Shown here: positions 50,730 to 61,441 of the stretch, piece by piece
How positions within the stretch are numbered: the first letter of the stretch is position 1
Layout of the letters: each line of letters begins with the position of its first letter
Assembly: GCF_004379255.2 (NCBI RefSeq)
Contig: NC_056039.1
Span: 32,563,883-32,627,882 of the forward strand
Direction of reading: 5' to 3'
Source of the DNA: Salvia splendens
Lineage: Eukaryota; Streptophyta; Magnoliopsida; Lamiales; Lamiaceae
DNA length: 64,000 nucleotides
The notes under the pieces: generated by a model
What the model saw: only the letters and a program-made list of their open reading frames with translations
Databases searched by the model: none
What the model was told of the DNA's origin: nothing
Program-made: the position numbers and the translations under genes

Positions 50730-51631
50730 TCTTTCATTTTCGTACATAAATGATCTTTATTTTATATCATTTTTGGTACCCAGTGACAAAAATAACCCTA
50801 GATATCAAACCTGTGATATTTTAGTTATGGAGGATATTTTTGGAAGTTCAATTAAATAGTATCAAACATGTGATTTTTTTCTTCCTTTCTTATTTCTTTT
50901 TTTTCTTCTTTAGTTTCTTCTTCTTTCTTTTTTCTTCATTTTCTACTTTCTTTTATAGTATTTTATCTTCCTTTCTTCTTTCTTTTTTCTCCTTAGTTTA
51001 TGTTTCCTCTTTTTTCTTTTCTCTTCTTTTTCTTTTTTCTTTTTAGTGTTTTATGAATACATCTAATTGCATTCATAATATAAATCAAGAACAAAACACC
51101 TAATTAAATTAATTATTTAAATTAATTAAATCAATTGAATATTTTTTATTAAATTATTTTATCTCATTTTAGGGTTGAAACACCTAACTAAAAATATTTA
51201 ATTCTTAATATCATTATGAATACAATTCACAACTTCAAATTTTTATCAATACTATATTGATTAGTTATTAATTTAATATAAAATAATAATAATAATAATA
51301 ATTATAACTATGATTATAATTACGTACTATATTCAAATGATATTAAAAAATAAATTAATTACCAACTTATAACATCAATATAATAATATTAATATTGATT
51401 AATAATAATAATAGTATAAAGATTGAGGAAAATTAGAGAAGATATTATAATATCACTTTTAGTACTAGTTTTGTGTATGTCTAATATATCTTCTATGACA
51501 CAAATGGAAAAATGTATTTGTTTAGAGGATATTTTGGGTTAAAAATCACATCAGGTACAAAAATGTGATTTATAGGTTAAAAAACTATATAAAATAAAGA
51601 TTAGGTATCATATATGTGCGAAAGTGAAAGA
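50730..51631. mobile_element. Non-autonomous element with about 45-bp inverted ends and a polypyrimidine core
   Basis: The left end tctttcattttcgtacataa... is inverted at the right (complement tctttcactttcgcacatat...), and both continue into ctttattttatat and a taccC/tacct block. A CT-rich stretch of about 170 bp (50875-51046) is mostly TTC/TCTTT. No coding capacity or clear target duplication. Confidence 0.6.
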
Positions 51632-51849
51632 TGAGACTTTAATAAAATAAGAATTTATTGTTGGAGTACTAATATGATAAAATGAGAATTTAATGACGGG
51701 TAATGATGCAATCTGTATTTAACTAACACCTTAATATCATATGGTTTTTTAACTGACGATTTGAAAAGCGCATCATCGCCTTTTCGCACGTGCTACGCAT
51801 CAAATTGATTTCAAAATAAAACTATATTTTCCAATAAAAATCTCAAACC

Positions 51850-52191
51850 CTAATTTTTCTGAAACATTTCCGCAAGAATAGGTATGCGTGCTTCCTTGTT
51901 CTTCCAATTTCAGCGCAATTCTCAGAAATGAATAAATTAAATATTGGAAGTCAAATTCATTTTGTTTTTTTGTTGGTTATTTTGTTCTTCACTGCGATCC
52001 TTTTTGTACTCTGTTTGGCTGTATAGAAACATGAACTTCTGATTCTTGTTGGTAAGTTAGATGATGAATTCATTTGATGTTTCTTAGTTAGTTTCTTGAA
52101 GTTCTGCTTTAGTTGTTTCCAGCGAAGTATTTGATTTGTTCATATTTCTCATTTTTTGTTGGTTAATTTTTCGGGGTTTTAGGAATCAGAA
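51850..52191 (+). other. 5' leader and leader intron of the PMD-like gene
   Basis: A telo-box-like aaaccctaattttt at about 51846 precedes the leader. The non-coding exon ends at 51881 (aatag|gtatgc). The intron ends at ttttag (52182), 9 bp before the ATG. Inferred by splice consensus and by similarity to the paralogue at 46.5 kb. Confidence 0.6.
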
Positions 52192-53064
52192 ATGGCTGAT
52201 GAAACAATTGTCAACGGAGAATTTTCTGATGCTCAGCCTGTGGAAATTACTGAGGGTGATGATTCCCCCAAGATTGTAAGTCTTACTCAGAAAATCAGTG
52301 ATCTCGAGCGTGAAAATGGGAAAATTATCCAGCAAAATGAGGATTACAGGCAGAAAATCGATGAACTGAAGGCATCGATTGAAGAATTGAGCTGTGAGAT
52401 TGCGGAGGGTAAGAAAGAGTTGGGAGAATTGCAATCCGAGAATAGGACACTGGGGTCAGTGGCAGCTCGAGCAGCAGATCTGGAAGGCGAGGTGTCGAGG
52501 CTGCAGCATGATTTGGTGTCTGCGATGAGTGATCTGCAGGAATCGAATGCTGAAATCTCCAACTTGAAGAGGGATTTGGAGGGGGTGATTGAGAGGGAGG
52601 AGGCAAAGGATGTTGAGTTGGACACTGTGGGGAAGGAGAGGGACTTGTTGCTCGCTAAGGTTCGGAAACTGGAGGAAGATGAAAGCAGTTTCAGGGGTGA
52701 ATCGGAGGGGAAGGAGAAGGAGATTCGGATCTTGAAAAAGGATATTGAGGAGTTGGAAGTGGTCTTGGAAAGCAATAAGGTTCTGGAGAAGCTGAGGACC
52801 GGTTTGGAGAAGACGGTTGAGCAACTGTCGGAGAAAATCAGTGCACTAGAGACTAGTTTGGACGATAAGGAGAAGGTGATCACCGGGTTTGAAGCGAAGG
52901 AAAGAGCGGTTGCAGAGAGCTTTATCAATGGCGATGCTTTGCTTCATGCTGAAACGAGGGATGGCTTCAAGGAAAAGAACTGGCTGGTGGTCGGAGGTCT
53001 GACCGTTGCTGCAGCTGCTGTTGTTGGGGTGGCATACTACACACGTGCCTCGAGAAAACACTGA
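52192..53064 (+). CDS. PMD2: PMD-like (peroxisomal and mitochondrial division factor) coiled-coil tail-anchored protein
   Basis: Single coding exon, 290 aa, from MADETIVNGEFSD. Residues 25-250 are almost entirely heptad-rich coiled coil (KIVSLTQKISDLERENGKII, then many E/K/L repeats). A single hydrophobic segment near the end (NWLVVGGLTVAAAAVVGVAYY, about 262-282) is followed by a short basic tail TRASRKH. This is the architecture of Arabidopsis PMD1/PMD2, tail-anchored proteins of peroxisome and mitochondrial outer membranes that affect organelle shape and proliferation independently of dynamin. The assignment PMD1 or PMD2 is not resolved; a generic tail-anchored coiled-coil protein is the alternative. 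A decayed paralogue lies 5 kb upstream. Confidence 0.8.
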   Translation: MADETIVNGEFSDAQPVEITEGDDSPKIVSLTQKISDLERENGKIIQQNEDYRQKIDELKASIEELSCEIAEGKKELGELQSENRTLGSVAARAADLEGEVSRLQHDLVSAMSDLQESNAEISNLKRDLEGVIEREEAKDVELDTVGKERDLLLAKVRKLEEDESSFRGESEGKEKEIRILKKDIEELEVVLESNKVLEKLRTGLEKTVEQLSEKISALETSLDDKEKVITGFEAKERAVAESFINGDALLHAETRDGFKEKNWLVVGGLTVAAAAVVGVAYYTRASRKH

Positions 53065-53664
53065 ATTGAAGAACACGCGTAGATGCTCTGTTGCTGGAAG
53101 CAGTTAGAGGTTAGGATGATTTGAATATGAATCTACTCCAAAATCCAAATTGATGATGAGGATGAGTTTCAATTTTGATGGTGTTCTTTTTTAATTTTGT
53201 GTTGATGGGAGCTTTGTTATATACTACTACTATCAGTTTTATGTGTTTTGGTTGAATTTGTTGTGGAATAATGCTTGATGAAACTGCTTATATCAAGTGT
53301 TAGTTTCTATATTCCCACTATGACTGTATTGTATGAAGTCTTGAAATTTGGAATATGATTACATTTTAGAAATGCACTTCACTTTACTTAGTTTGATTAT
53401 GCATTATGCTTATAACTTTGATAATGATGTTATATTGCACCTCTTTTCTCCTTAATTAGATAGATTCTTTAAATGGTCATCTCTGTTTTGGTTTGGCATG
53501 GTTGTGGTATTTGAGTGAGGACACGGGATTGGAGTCGTTTGGTGTCGTACATTTGAGGGTGTTCAGTTACTCGAGACTAACTCTTTTCAAAAGCCATCAA
53601 GATTTCAAAAACAGATGTTTCATTTAGTTATTATATCCCACATTTTAGGCCGAATGCTGCATAT
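53065..53664. other. 3' UTR and intergenic DNA
   Basis: Likely 3' UTR of the PMD-like gene, sharing words with the region after the pseudogene (atgcttgatgaaact, ttctatatcccact). Confidence 0.6.
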
Positions 53665-53770
53665 CACTACGAAAAAGGTGGAGTTTGCCGACGAATCTAC
53701 TGTTGAATTAACGATGGAGAACTTATCCGACGGGCGTTCGTGTGATGCTTCGCGCCAAAATTCCCAATAA
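53665..53770. mobile_element. Solo CACTA (En/Spm)-type terminus
   Basis: CACTACGAAAAAGG at 53665 followed by subterminal words of the ccgacg type (gccgacgaatc, tccgacgggcg) is the typical start of a plant CACTA element. No matching right end was found nearby, so this is a fragment or degraded non-autonomous element. Confidence 0.5.
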
Positions 53771-54503
53771 TATATGTAAAAGAATGAGTATATTTGGTTG
53801 GAGGGAATGAATCAATTGGTCGGGAAATTGAAATGCATTTTAAATATTTATAAAGTTGCCATAATATATGGGATTTGTAAGAAACGAAATTATAACTCCG
53901 ATTATTCGAAGACTCAATGTTCATCAAATTATTGATATGTAGCATAATATTGAAACAAAATAATTAAGATGATAAACTGTAGTACTAAATTATAGCAAAG
54001 CTGTAATATTAATATGTACTCCATTATTAATATTCAACATATATAAGTGAATCAGATTAAGGAAAATATAATAGTAAGACGAATATTTGTTGGTTCCGAA
54101 GTATAATGAAACCAATATATTATTAGGATTATCGCTGTGACATCAATTATAGGCATAAGTCCATTATATTGTGAAATTTAAATAATTTGCACACTAAACT
54201 CTTGGAATCATGAACTATTATGGACCATATATTATATGACAATGTGTCATCCATGTGAACACCATAACAAGAGTGAGAAGTTCTTTCTACTTGTAAAGAA
54301 GTTTTGATACTTTACAATAGGATGTTCCATAACATATATACGATTATTTTATCATAAGTTATTATTTCACATTTCGGTTTTATTAGTGCACCTACATGTG
54401 CAATAATAATTCTATTACCTGACAGGTTATAGTTATGAATTGACATAATAATATAATTTGTGCAAAAGTTTGCAACTTGCAAGCAGATCATTATGGAGAG
54501 GAG
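53771..54503. other. Intergenic, AT-rich
   Basis: No gene or RNA recognised. Confidence 0.5.
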
Positions 54504-54511
54504 CATAACAC

Positions 54512-55016
54512 TAGGGGTGGCAAAATGGGTAGCGGTTAATGGGTAATTCCCATCTCGACCCGCTACCCGCCGGATATCGGGTACTCGTTACTCGACGATA
54601 ATAGGAAACGGGGCGGGATCGGGTAGTGTTTTTTAGAGTTTTGCGAGTAGCAGGTATACCCGTTAATCCCGATAATACTCGATATTATAAGTATTAGACA
54701 TACTATCTTTTATAATACTTTATAGAATCGATGTTCTTTTGAAACATTTTTATATTCCAACAAAAATACAATTGAAAACTCACCGGAACTAGCTATAGAG
54801 TGTCCCGCCTTTATTCTCAATCTAACCTTTATTCTCAATCTATTCAAAGCTTACCATCGATATTAATAATATAAATTAGAGAACATTGACGGTTACGAGG
54901 GTTTTCAAATTTTCCATATGGGTTTCTAGTTGGGTACGGGTATCCGCAATGTCGGGTACGGGATACCCGACTTGTCGGGTGCGGGAATCCGCGGGTAACC
55001 CGTTTCGCCATCCCTA
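54512..55016. mobile_element. hAT-type non-autonomous element, 505 bp
   Basis: Starts taggggtggcaaaatggg and ends cccgtttcgccatcccta, with a perfect 8-bp target duplication CATAACAC (54504-54511 and 55017-55024). Both ends have clustered cgggta/tacccg motifs. The core is AT-rich and non-coding. Confidence 0.95.
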
Positions 55017-55463
55017 CATAACACTATGATGTCTTTATTATTTGTTCATGTTCAACAAAACATATCCTTATTAGGTTCATGTATTTTTATTTTATGTTTC
55101 AATGTACAATAAAACTATGTAATACTGACCATACAAGCTCTTTTATATTATAAAGATCTTAAGAATGGGTTTTGGCTTGATAAAAAATATTGGTAGAGAT
55201 ATATTAAAGGCGTAGGAGAACAATTATTCTTGAGAATTAATGTAGGTTTAACTTGACTAATCATACTAATTAGAGACTCTGAATCCTCTCTGTTCCTTAA
55301 CCAATAATTGTGCAACTGATAAATAAACAAATGAATAATAACTGAATATTATTATGGTAAAGCAGTGCATTACGTTTACATCAAACAAGAATTAAACAAA
55401 TGACGTTTACATCAAACAAGAATTAAATAAATAATTAAATCAAGAATAGACACACACAGAATC
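55017..55463. other. Short intergenic DNA and XTH 3' UTR
   Basis: Contains a direct duplication of acgtttacatcaaacaagaa (about 55374 and 55402), otherwise nothing recognised. Confidence 0.5.
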
Positions 55464-56556
55464 TTAAAATCTGGATTTCCGACACTCAACAGAAGTTCCC
55501 TGAGGGAATCTGTTCGCATCTGTGCAGTAATTGTAGACCATGTGATTCTGCTGAACCCATCTGAGTCTGTTTCTCGCCTTGCCGTCCAGCTCCTGAGTCG
55601 CGCACGTCGTTCCAGCCGCGCACGAATCGATCTTGAAGTTCCTGTAGTAGGCCGTGAACGGAGCGTGGGACCAGTCCGTCTTCACGCGGCCGCCCTGCGT
55701 GGCCCAGTCGTCCGCGTTCCACAGGCTGCAGTATACCTTCATCGGTTGCTTCGTGGGGAAAGCCACCCCCGAGCTGCCGTGGTTGTTGAACACTCTGATA
55801 GGACTGTTATCCACTAGGAATCTGCAAAACAGAGTTTACAAAATGAATAAATTAGTATTCTGAATGAGTTCTCTTGTTTGGTCTGTAATAATTTTTTTTA
55901 TTAGTAATTAATTACATGATCTTGTTGGGACTCCAGACAATGGAGTAGGTGTGGAAGGCGGCGGTGGGGTCGAACCAGAGATGGAACTGCTGCTCCTTGT
56001 CACCTTTTCCCTGCGAGTACACGTTTGTGTGGACGGTGTAGGGCTCCCCGGTGGAGTTCCCGAGAAATTCAAAGTCGATTTCGTCATGGCCAGCGCCTTG
56101 AGATGACAACTGCATTTTAATACACAATTGGTAAAATATGAGAGACAATGTAAAAAGAGTAGTGAATTTTTTTCCCCATAAATATAAATAAAACTGATTT
56201 TGGTGGAAGAACTAAAATTAAAAAAATATGACTATTTTTCATGGACGAAGAATAATAATTAAGTCAATTAATATGAATGAATGACTGACATAGAAAGTGG
56301 TGACGGTTCCGGCCGAGTTGCCCGGGACGAGTTTGATCAGCACGTCGAATCGGCCGAACAAGAAATCCTTCTTGGACTGGAAACCGGAGCCGGATTGTTG
56401 GTCGAGCGAGAGTGAGAGGCCGCGGCCGCCTTCAAGGATCTTGGCGCGGCCGTCGCCAAATGTGATCTCGGTGTCGCGGTAGAAATCGGCGGCGGCGAAG
56501 CTGATGAGGGAGAGAAGGGCTGAGAGGGCTGCTAATTTGGAGAGGAATATTGCCAT
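55464..56556 (-). CDS. XTH: Xyloglucan endotransglucosylase/hydrolase (XTH, GH16)
   Basis: Three exons, 56556-56290, 56109-55916 and 55821-55464, all GT-AG, 272 aa. A longer in-frame start exists (56640) but [23 protein letters not shown] is a standard signal peptide ending before DFYRDTEI, so 56556 is chosen. The active site [13 protein letters not shown] (97-109) contains the nucleophile Glu99 and acid/base Glu103, followed by the N-glycosylation site N107-S-T typical of XTHs. The C-terminal XET_C region has four Cys ([21 protein letters not shown]). It is secreted to the wall, where it cuts and rejoins xyloglucan during expansion. Features fit the group I/II class (XTH22-25-like). The exact member is not resolved. 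Confidence 0.95.
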
Positions 56557-56594
56557 TTTGTGTTTGATGATGAGAGTGGAATGAATGGTGAAGT

Positions 56595-56604
56595 GTATAT
56601 ATAG
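56595..56604 (-). promoter_or_regulatory. TATA box of the XTH gene
   Basis: CTATATATAC on the minus strand, 39 bp upstream of the ATG. This spacing implies a very short 5' UTR or a start site just below it. Confidence 0.6.
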
Positions 56605-57171
56605 TGGGAGATTTGATGAATGGATGGATGAGCTGGCCAATCAAAAGCAAACACCAATAATTCGACGCGTAAATTGATTTACATGAATTCATCATTTTTA
56701 TTATGAATTGTGATTTTGTTGGTAGACATATATACGTTAATAAAGAATGGCATGATGTATGGGTATTTTATACTCCGTAATGGATATACTTTTGTGACAT
56801 TGTCTTTTTTTTGGTTGATACACTTGTTATCACTTGTTTTTGTCTTGTTTGTATATAAGTAATACTATGGGATATCATTTAATTGTTGTGACTCATTATC
56901 ATACTCGTATGATTATCCATATAAGATTAAGTTGTGAGATTATTTTAGTGAGAGCGGATTGACTATGACTTATTATTATATAATTACTCATTTATAATTA
57001 AATTATAAGATTCAATTTCATGAATCAAAACATGATACATATTATATCACAATCTATAATATTTCAGAGCGAACGGACTCTACCTATATTCCTTAAACAT
57101 TATATACCCATCTTATCTAGTTTTTTGTCTGCTATTATTGTATTCTTGTTTAATAAATAACTTGCATATTT

Positions 57172-57237
<66 letters not shown>

Positions 57238-57734
57238 TAGTGGGTTTGGTGGTTTAAATTTCGTGGCAGCTTCTCAATTGAAAATATAAGAGTGTAGCTA
57301 GTAGTAATCATTACATAGAAAATAGTCGGTGTGGAGGGTCCGCGTTATATTATCGACCATCGCTATTTAGAATGCATTTAAATTCGTAATAGTATGAAAT
57401 ATGAGGGTAAGGTTCAGTCTCTAGATCTTTCAATTTAATAAACAAGGTTTTTTGCTATTTGAACTTCTTAGAATCAGTTCCATCCTTCCATATGCTTAAT
57501 AATAATAATAATAATGAATGACTTTATTTTCAGGACATCTTATTTTTTTTATTGTAATACTATTTCGATACATAATTTATTCATAGACTGGATTACTTGC
57601 ATATTAGTAAAATAATAAATAGCACTCTTTGTACCCATTTTAGAATGGCATGATATTTCAAAATATCCATTTTGATTTCAGAAAAATAAATTGGCCATAA
57701 TAGACAAATACATGTCGCTATCTGGCCATATACT
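56605..57734. other. XTH upstream region and intergenic DNA
   Basis: AT-rich. At about 56880-57065 it has sequence related to the MITE at 3036 (atgattatccatataagattaag..gattattttagt). No gene seen. Confidence 0.5.
57173..57238. repeat. (AAT)n microsatellite, about 66 bp
   Basis: About 22 perfect AAT repeats, with a shorter one at 57499-57514. Confidence 0.96.
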
Positions 57735-58382
57735 TAGGGGTGTCGAAACGGGTAGCGGGTATCGGGAAACCCTCAACCCAACCCGCTACCCGACGACAAA
57801 GGGAAACGGGGCGGGATCGGGTAGTTTGTTTTAGAGTTATTTTTAGAGTTAGGGTTTTAAAATATTTTATTTTAGTTAATTAGTTTCAAGTTTATATACA
57901 ATCAGTTTATATTAAACTTTTGAATGGCGATTTAATTTTAGACATGCTTGATGTTTCTATCATATTTGCTTATTTGAAATTTGGATTTGCATTATATTTC
58001 ATACGTAGTCATATTATATTTAAGAGATGAGAAATCACCAAGTTGGAAATTATGCAAATACAACAAAGTAAAAAAAATACAAATCTAAAATCATAGTGTA
58101 GCAACTAGCAACAATCCCAAAATTCATTCTAGAATTAAAAACATGTACATAAAATTATTGTATTAGATGACTAGCATTGATGATAAACGAAAACTAAAAG
58201 CATAATACCATTGAATAATATAATACACAATTCAAATTATGCCTACGGGTTTGGGTACCCGCAACTGCGGGTTTGGGATACCCGATGCGAGTATCGGTGG
58301 GTAGTATAATATTGAAGTTTTCGGGTACGGTACCCGCAAAATCGGGTTTGGGTATCCGCGGATACCCGTTTCTACACCCCTA
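57735..58382. mobile_element. hAT-type non-autonomous element, 648 bp
   Basis: Starts taggggtgtcgaaacggg; the complement of the right end is taggggtgtagaaacggg. It belongs to the same family as 54512-55016, with the same cgggtatc/gatacccg subterminal arrays. The flanks catatact and cattactg are similar but not identical, so the 8-bp target duplication has decayed. Confidence 0.9.
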
Positions 58383-58477
58383 CATTACTGATATACACTC
58401 AAATGGAAAGTAGTTTTCAAATATATATTAATCTTAAGCATTGATTTAAAGTTTAAATTTGTGATTTGAAGGCATAT

Positions 58478-58559
58478 GTGGTCATGCTGGAGTGGTTATC
58501 GGGCATGACTAGAAATCATGTGGGCTTTGCCCGCGCAGGTTCGAATCCTACCGACCATG
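58478..58559 (+). tRNA. tRNA-Ser (AGA), probably decayed
   Basis: An 82-nt tRNA-Ser layout with anticodon AGA at 58511-58513, a long variable arm (tgggctttgccc), the T-loop GGTTCGAATCC and an A box with ggagtggtta. The acceptor stem has one G-U pair and an A-C mismatch at its base, and the T stem has a C-A mismatch (gcagg against cctac). Compared with the canonical plant tRNA-Ser these are transitions at CpG sites. No intron. It may be transcribed poorly or not at all. Confidence 0.75.
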
Positions 58560-58851
58560 TTATTTCTTTTACTCTTTCTTCATTTTTTACTTAACGCTGT
58601 GTTGATGGATTGGGTTGGGTTGAGTGGGGTCGGCCATTCGCACCACTAGTTTGCGAATACTGGAGCTTTCTATTAATTTGATTTGCGAATGGAAAAAAAA
58701 TGATAGTACCAAATGTTTCTTCCAAAAAGATAACAAAATCATTCAAACGTCTTACTTCTCTAATGTTGAAAAAAATCACAATTTGATGATAATTATCATC
58801 TTTGTGTTAACTTCAAATTGAACATTTTCCCTAATTAATTAGTTCATCATC

Positions 58852-59758
58852 TTATCTTTCTCTCAATGGTTGGTTGTTTGGCCTTTGCCCAGCTTTAACA
58901 TGTTCCTCAAACTTCCTATACATGTATGCCGCTCCGTTGAAGCATGGAAGAACCAACCACGAGCAAAATATAAACTTAATATAGGGCCAGAAAGGAATCC
59001 TGTAATATATATTATTACATTTTACAAGAATAAGTAAGATACGGTCTTTTTTATTGAAACAAACTCTATTCAAATTTTATCACAAAACCAATCGCATTTT
59101 CAACATGCGATAAGAACTTACATATGAATATTTCAACGATACGTTCATGCATTAACAATTTTTCATTCTTTTTAAAAATATTACTATATCAATTATCTTT
59201 TTTTAGGAAATTATTGGATTGTACCGTATGTGTTTTTACCATTGGAGGATCTTCGATAAGAAAAGCTCGAATAATGTTAGGAAGGAATGGATAATCCAGT
59301 AGGTCAACCATTGCTGATTATCTAAGCTTGATGAACTCTCCATTGCTCTCGCTGATGCATATCTATATATATAATTATTTGTTCCATTAATAAATTTTAT
59401 ATGGAATCATGATCAAATTTGATGAATTTTTTTGAAGCAAAAGAAAAACTTCAAGATTTCTTACAATGGATATAAAAGCATAACTCCGGGCCTGCAACAT
59501 TAAAAACAAAGAAATTGAGTTAATATATTATGAAGTGTCGACAAACTTTTGATCAAAATTAGAACTTAGTCGAAAACATCTTAAAACAATAATATATAGT
59601 CAAAATTTGAAATTCCGAACGTGGCCAGTCTAGAGTAGCATCATAGAAAAATATGGTTTAAAAAAATACTAACAAAAGAGGAAAACAAACATAATAAGAG
59701 AAGAAGTACCCTGCAAATGCAAACCAATTTCTTGCAATGACTTTAATAATATAATTCA
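58852..59758 (-). CDS. HVA22/DP1/TB2-like protein built from four small exons
   Basis: Exons 59758-59709 (50 nt), 59491-59465 (27 nt), 59362-59240 (123 nt) and 58999-58852 (148 nt). All have GT-AG borders and matching phases (2, 1, 2), giving 115 aa. The protein reads MNYIIKVIARNWFAFAGPGV, MLLYPLYASARAMESSS, SLDNQQWLTYWIIHSFLTLF, ELFLSKILQW, IPFWPYIKFIFCSWLVLPCF, NGAAYMYRKF and a short polar tail. The block order (GPGVMLLYPLYAS, DNQQWLTYWI, WPYIKFIFCSWLVLP..GAAYMY) is diagnostic of the HVA22/REEP family, ER membrane-shaping proteins; HVA22 of barley is ABA-induced. It looks closest to HVA22f-type sequences but lacks their longer C-terminal tail. No single exon is a large ORF, so ORF scans miss it. 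Confidence 0.93.
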
Positions 59759-60954
59759 TCTCTTTTCTGTAGGAAGAACTAAGAAGCTTTAATTATTTTC
59801 TCTTTATGTATATTATCTGGAAATTTATATATACGGCTGGAGTACTAGCCCAATGAAATAAATAAGGCCATCCATTTAATTAATAATGAATATTCTTGTA
59901 ATAATTGAAAAGAATATTGTTATAATCAAGTGTAATATTAATGATACATTGTTTTATGTTCTTATAATCGGGCAAACACCCGCACATATATACACATAAT
60001 ATAATATACACATGATGTCAAATAAAATGTAATTAATAGTATGTGTTAAACACACACACAATTTAATATTTAAAAATTCGATTCAATGTATATTTTAAAA
60101 AGAAATTGCAATTTTTTTTCCAGATTTCATAACAAGGAATTAAACGTCACGTGTTATTCGCTCAATGAACGACACAACACATTCGTGTGAGTGCAGCATA
60201 TATGTGCTCTTCATTACAGAAATTCGTCAATTTAATTATTTACTTTTGTCAATTAGCTGAATTGTGGCAAAATCGTTTATAAACAAAATTTTGAAATTAT
60301 TCTCACACCATACTTGAACCATTTTTATTAAACTATGAGTTTGTTAGAAGAAAAAAGGTGAATGATTTTCTCACTATAATTGATCCTTTTGTTCCTAAAT
60401 AATACTTATATTTCATAGTTCTATAGACAAATGATATCAATTTTCTAAATTATCATTTTCTCCAACCTAGATATAATAGTAGTAGTATTATTCTGTTATT
60501 TTCCCATGCTAATATTAAAGTTGATAAAATCATATACTGTGTTTAATTTTTAATGTATAAAATTTGTCAGTGGCATGGGAAGAAAATCAGTAGTACTGTT
60601 AGTATATATGTATCATGCACATATTTTATGTTAAGGGACTTGTAAGATACTATTAAAATATGAAAATATAATATATTAAGAAATTAATTGTTTTTATATA
60701 TAGGAAACCATTAATTATACTCGATCCACTCGTCAGTAGGTAATGTTTTTTTTAGTACATCAAGCCTTTTGTTCCGTAGGTTGTGTGTAGTGCGTGCGAG
60801 GGAAAGAGAAGGTGGAGAGGATAATCGGAAAAATAGAGAGTGCTAATTTTAAGCGAAGGTCAATGGGCTTCTAATTGGGCCGACACAATCAATTGAGGCC
60901 CACCACTGTTGGTGGGATGATCCTTCGTAAATTATTAATTGATCATATTTACTA
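59759..60954. other. HVA22 upstream region and intergenic DNA
   Basis: AT-rich, no gene. At 60830-60900 site II-like words occur (aatgggct, ttgggccg, gaggccca), so an unrecognised promoter might lie here. Confidence 0.4.
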
Positions 60955-61144
60955 CTCCCTCCGTCCCAAGGTAGTTGAGTCGTATTCCTTTTTAGTTTGT
61001 CTCAAGGTAGTTGAGTCATTTCATTTTTTGGTAAAATTTTTATTCCTTCTCTTACTTTCCTCTCTCCATTTTAACCTTTAACAAATCAATTTCTTAAATC
61101 CCGTGCCCAAAAGAAATGCCTCAACTACCTTGGGACGGAGGGAG
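60955..61144. mobile_element. Stowaway MITE, 190 bp
   Basis: ctccctccgtcccaaggtag at the left and ctaccttgggacggagggag at the right form a perfect inverted repeat of 20 bp, continuing with ttgagtc/gcctcaa. TA is duplicated at 60953-60954 and 61145-61146. It is related to the MITE at 31330. Confidence 0.95.
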
Positions 61145-61441
61145 TAGTATTATTTAGGTAGGCACATATAACAATGCTTAAATTGTTAAATTATGAGTAT
61201 GCCTATCAATTCAGTAAATTGAGAAAAAATATTATTAAATTGAAGACTTTGAATAATAGTTAGCGTAGCCAATTAATTGTGGAGTATATTAAGTTGGTAA
61301 ATATTTGAAAATGCGTAATGTTCAGGGAGATATACATTAGTAATAGTAATTAACAACGCATGAAAAGAAACCCATACAAAAATCGTACGAAAGTGACGTT
61401 AGAAACAAATGATGTTCCTACATCCCCATATTCTTGCTCCC

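Noticed and set aside
52344..52928. 194-codon antisense ORF over the PMD-like gene
   Set aside because: Ser/Phe-rich antisense of a coiled-coil coding region, no domain.
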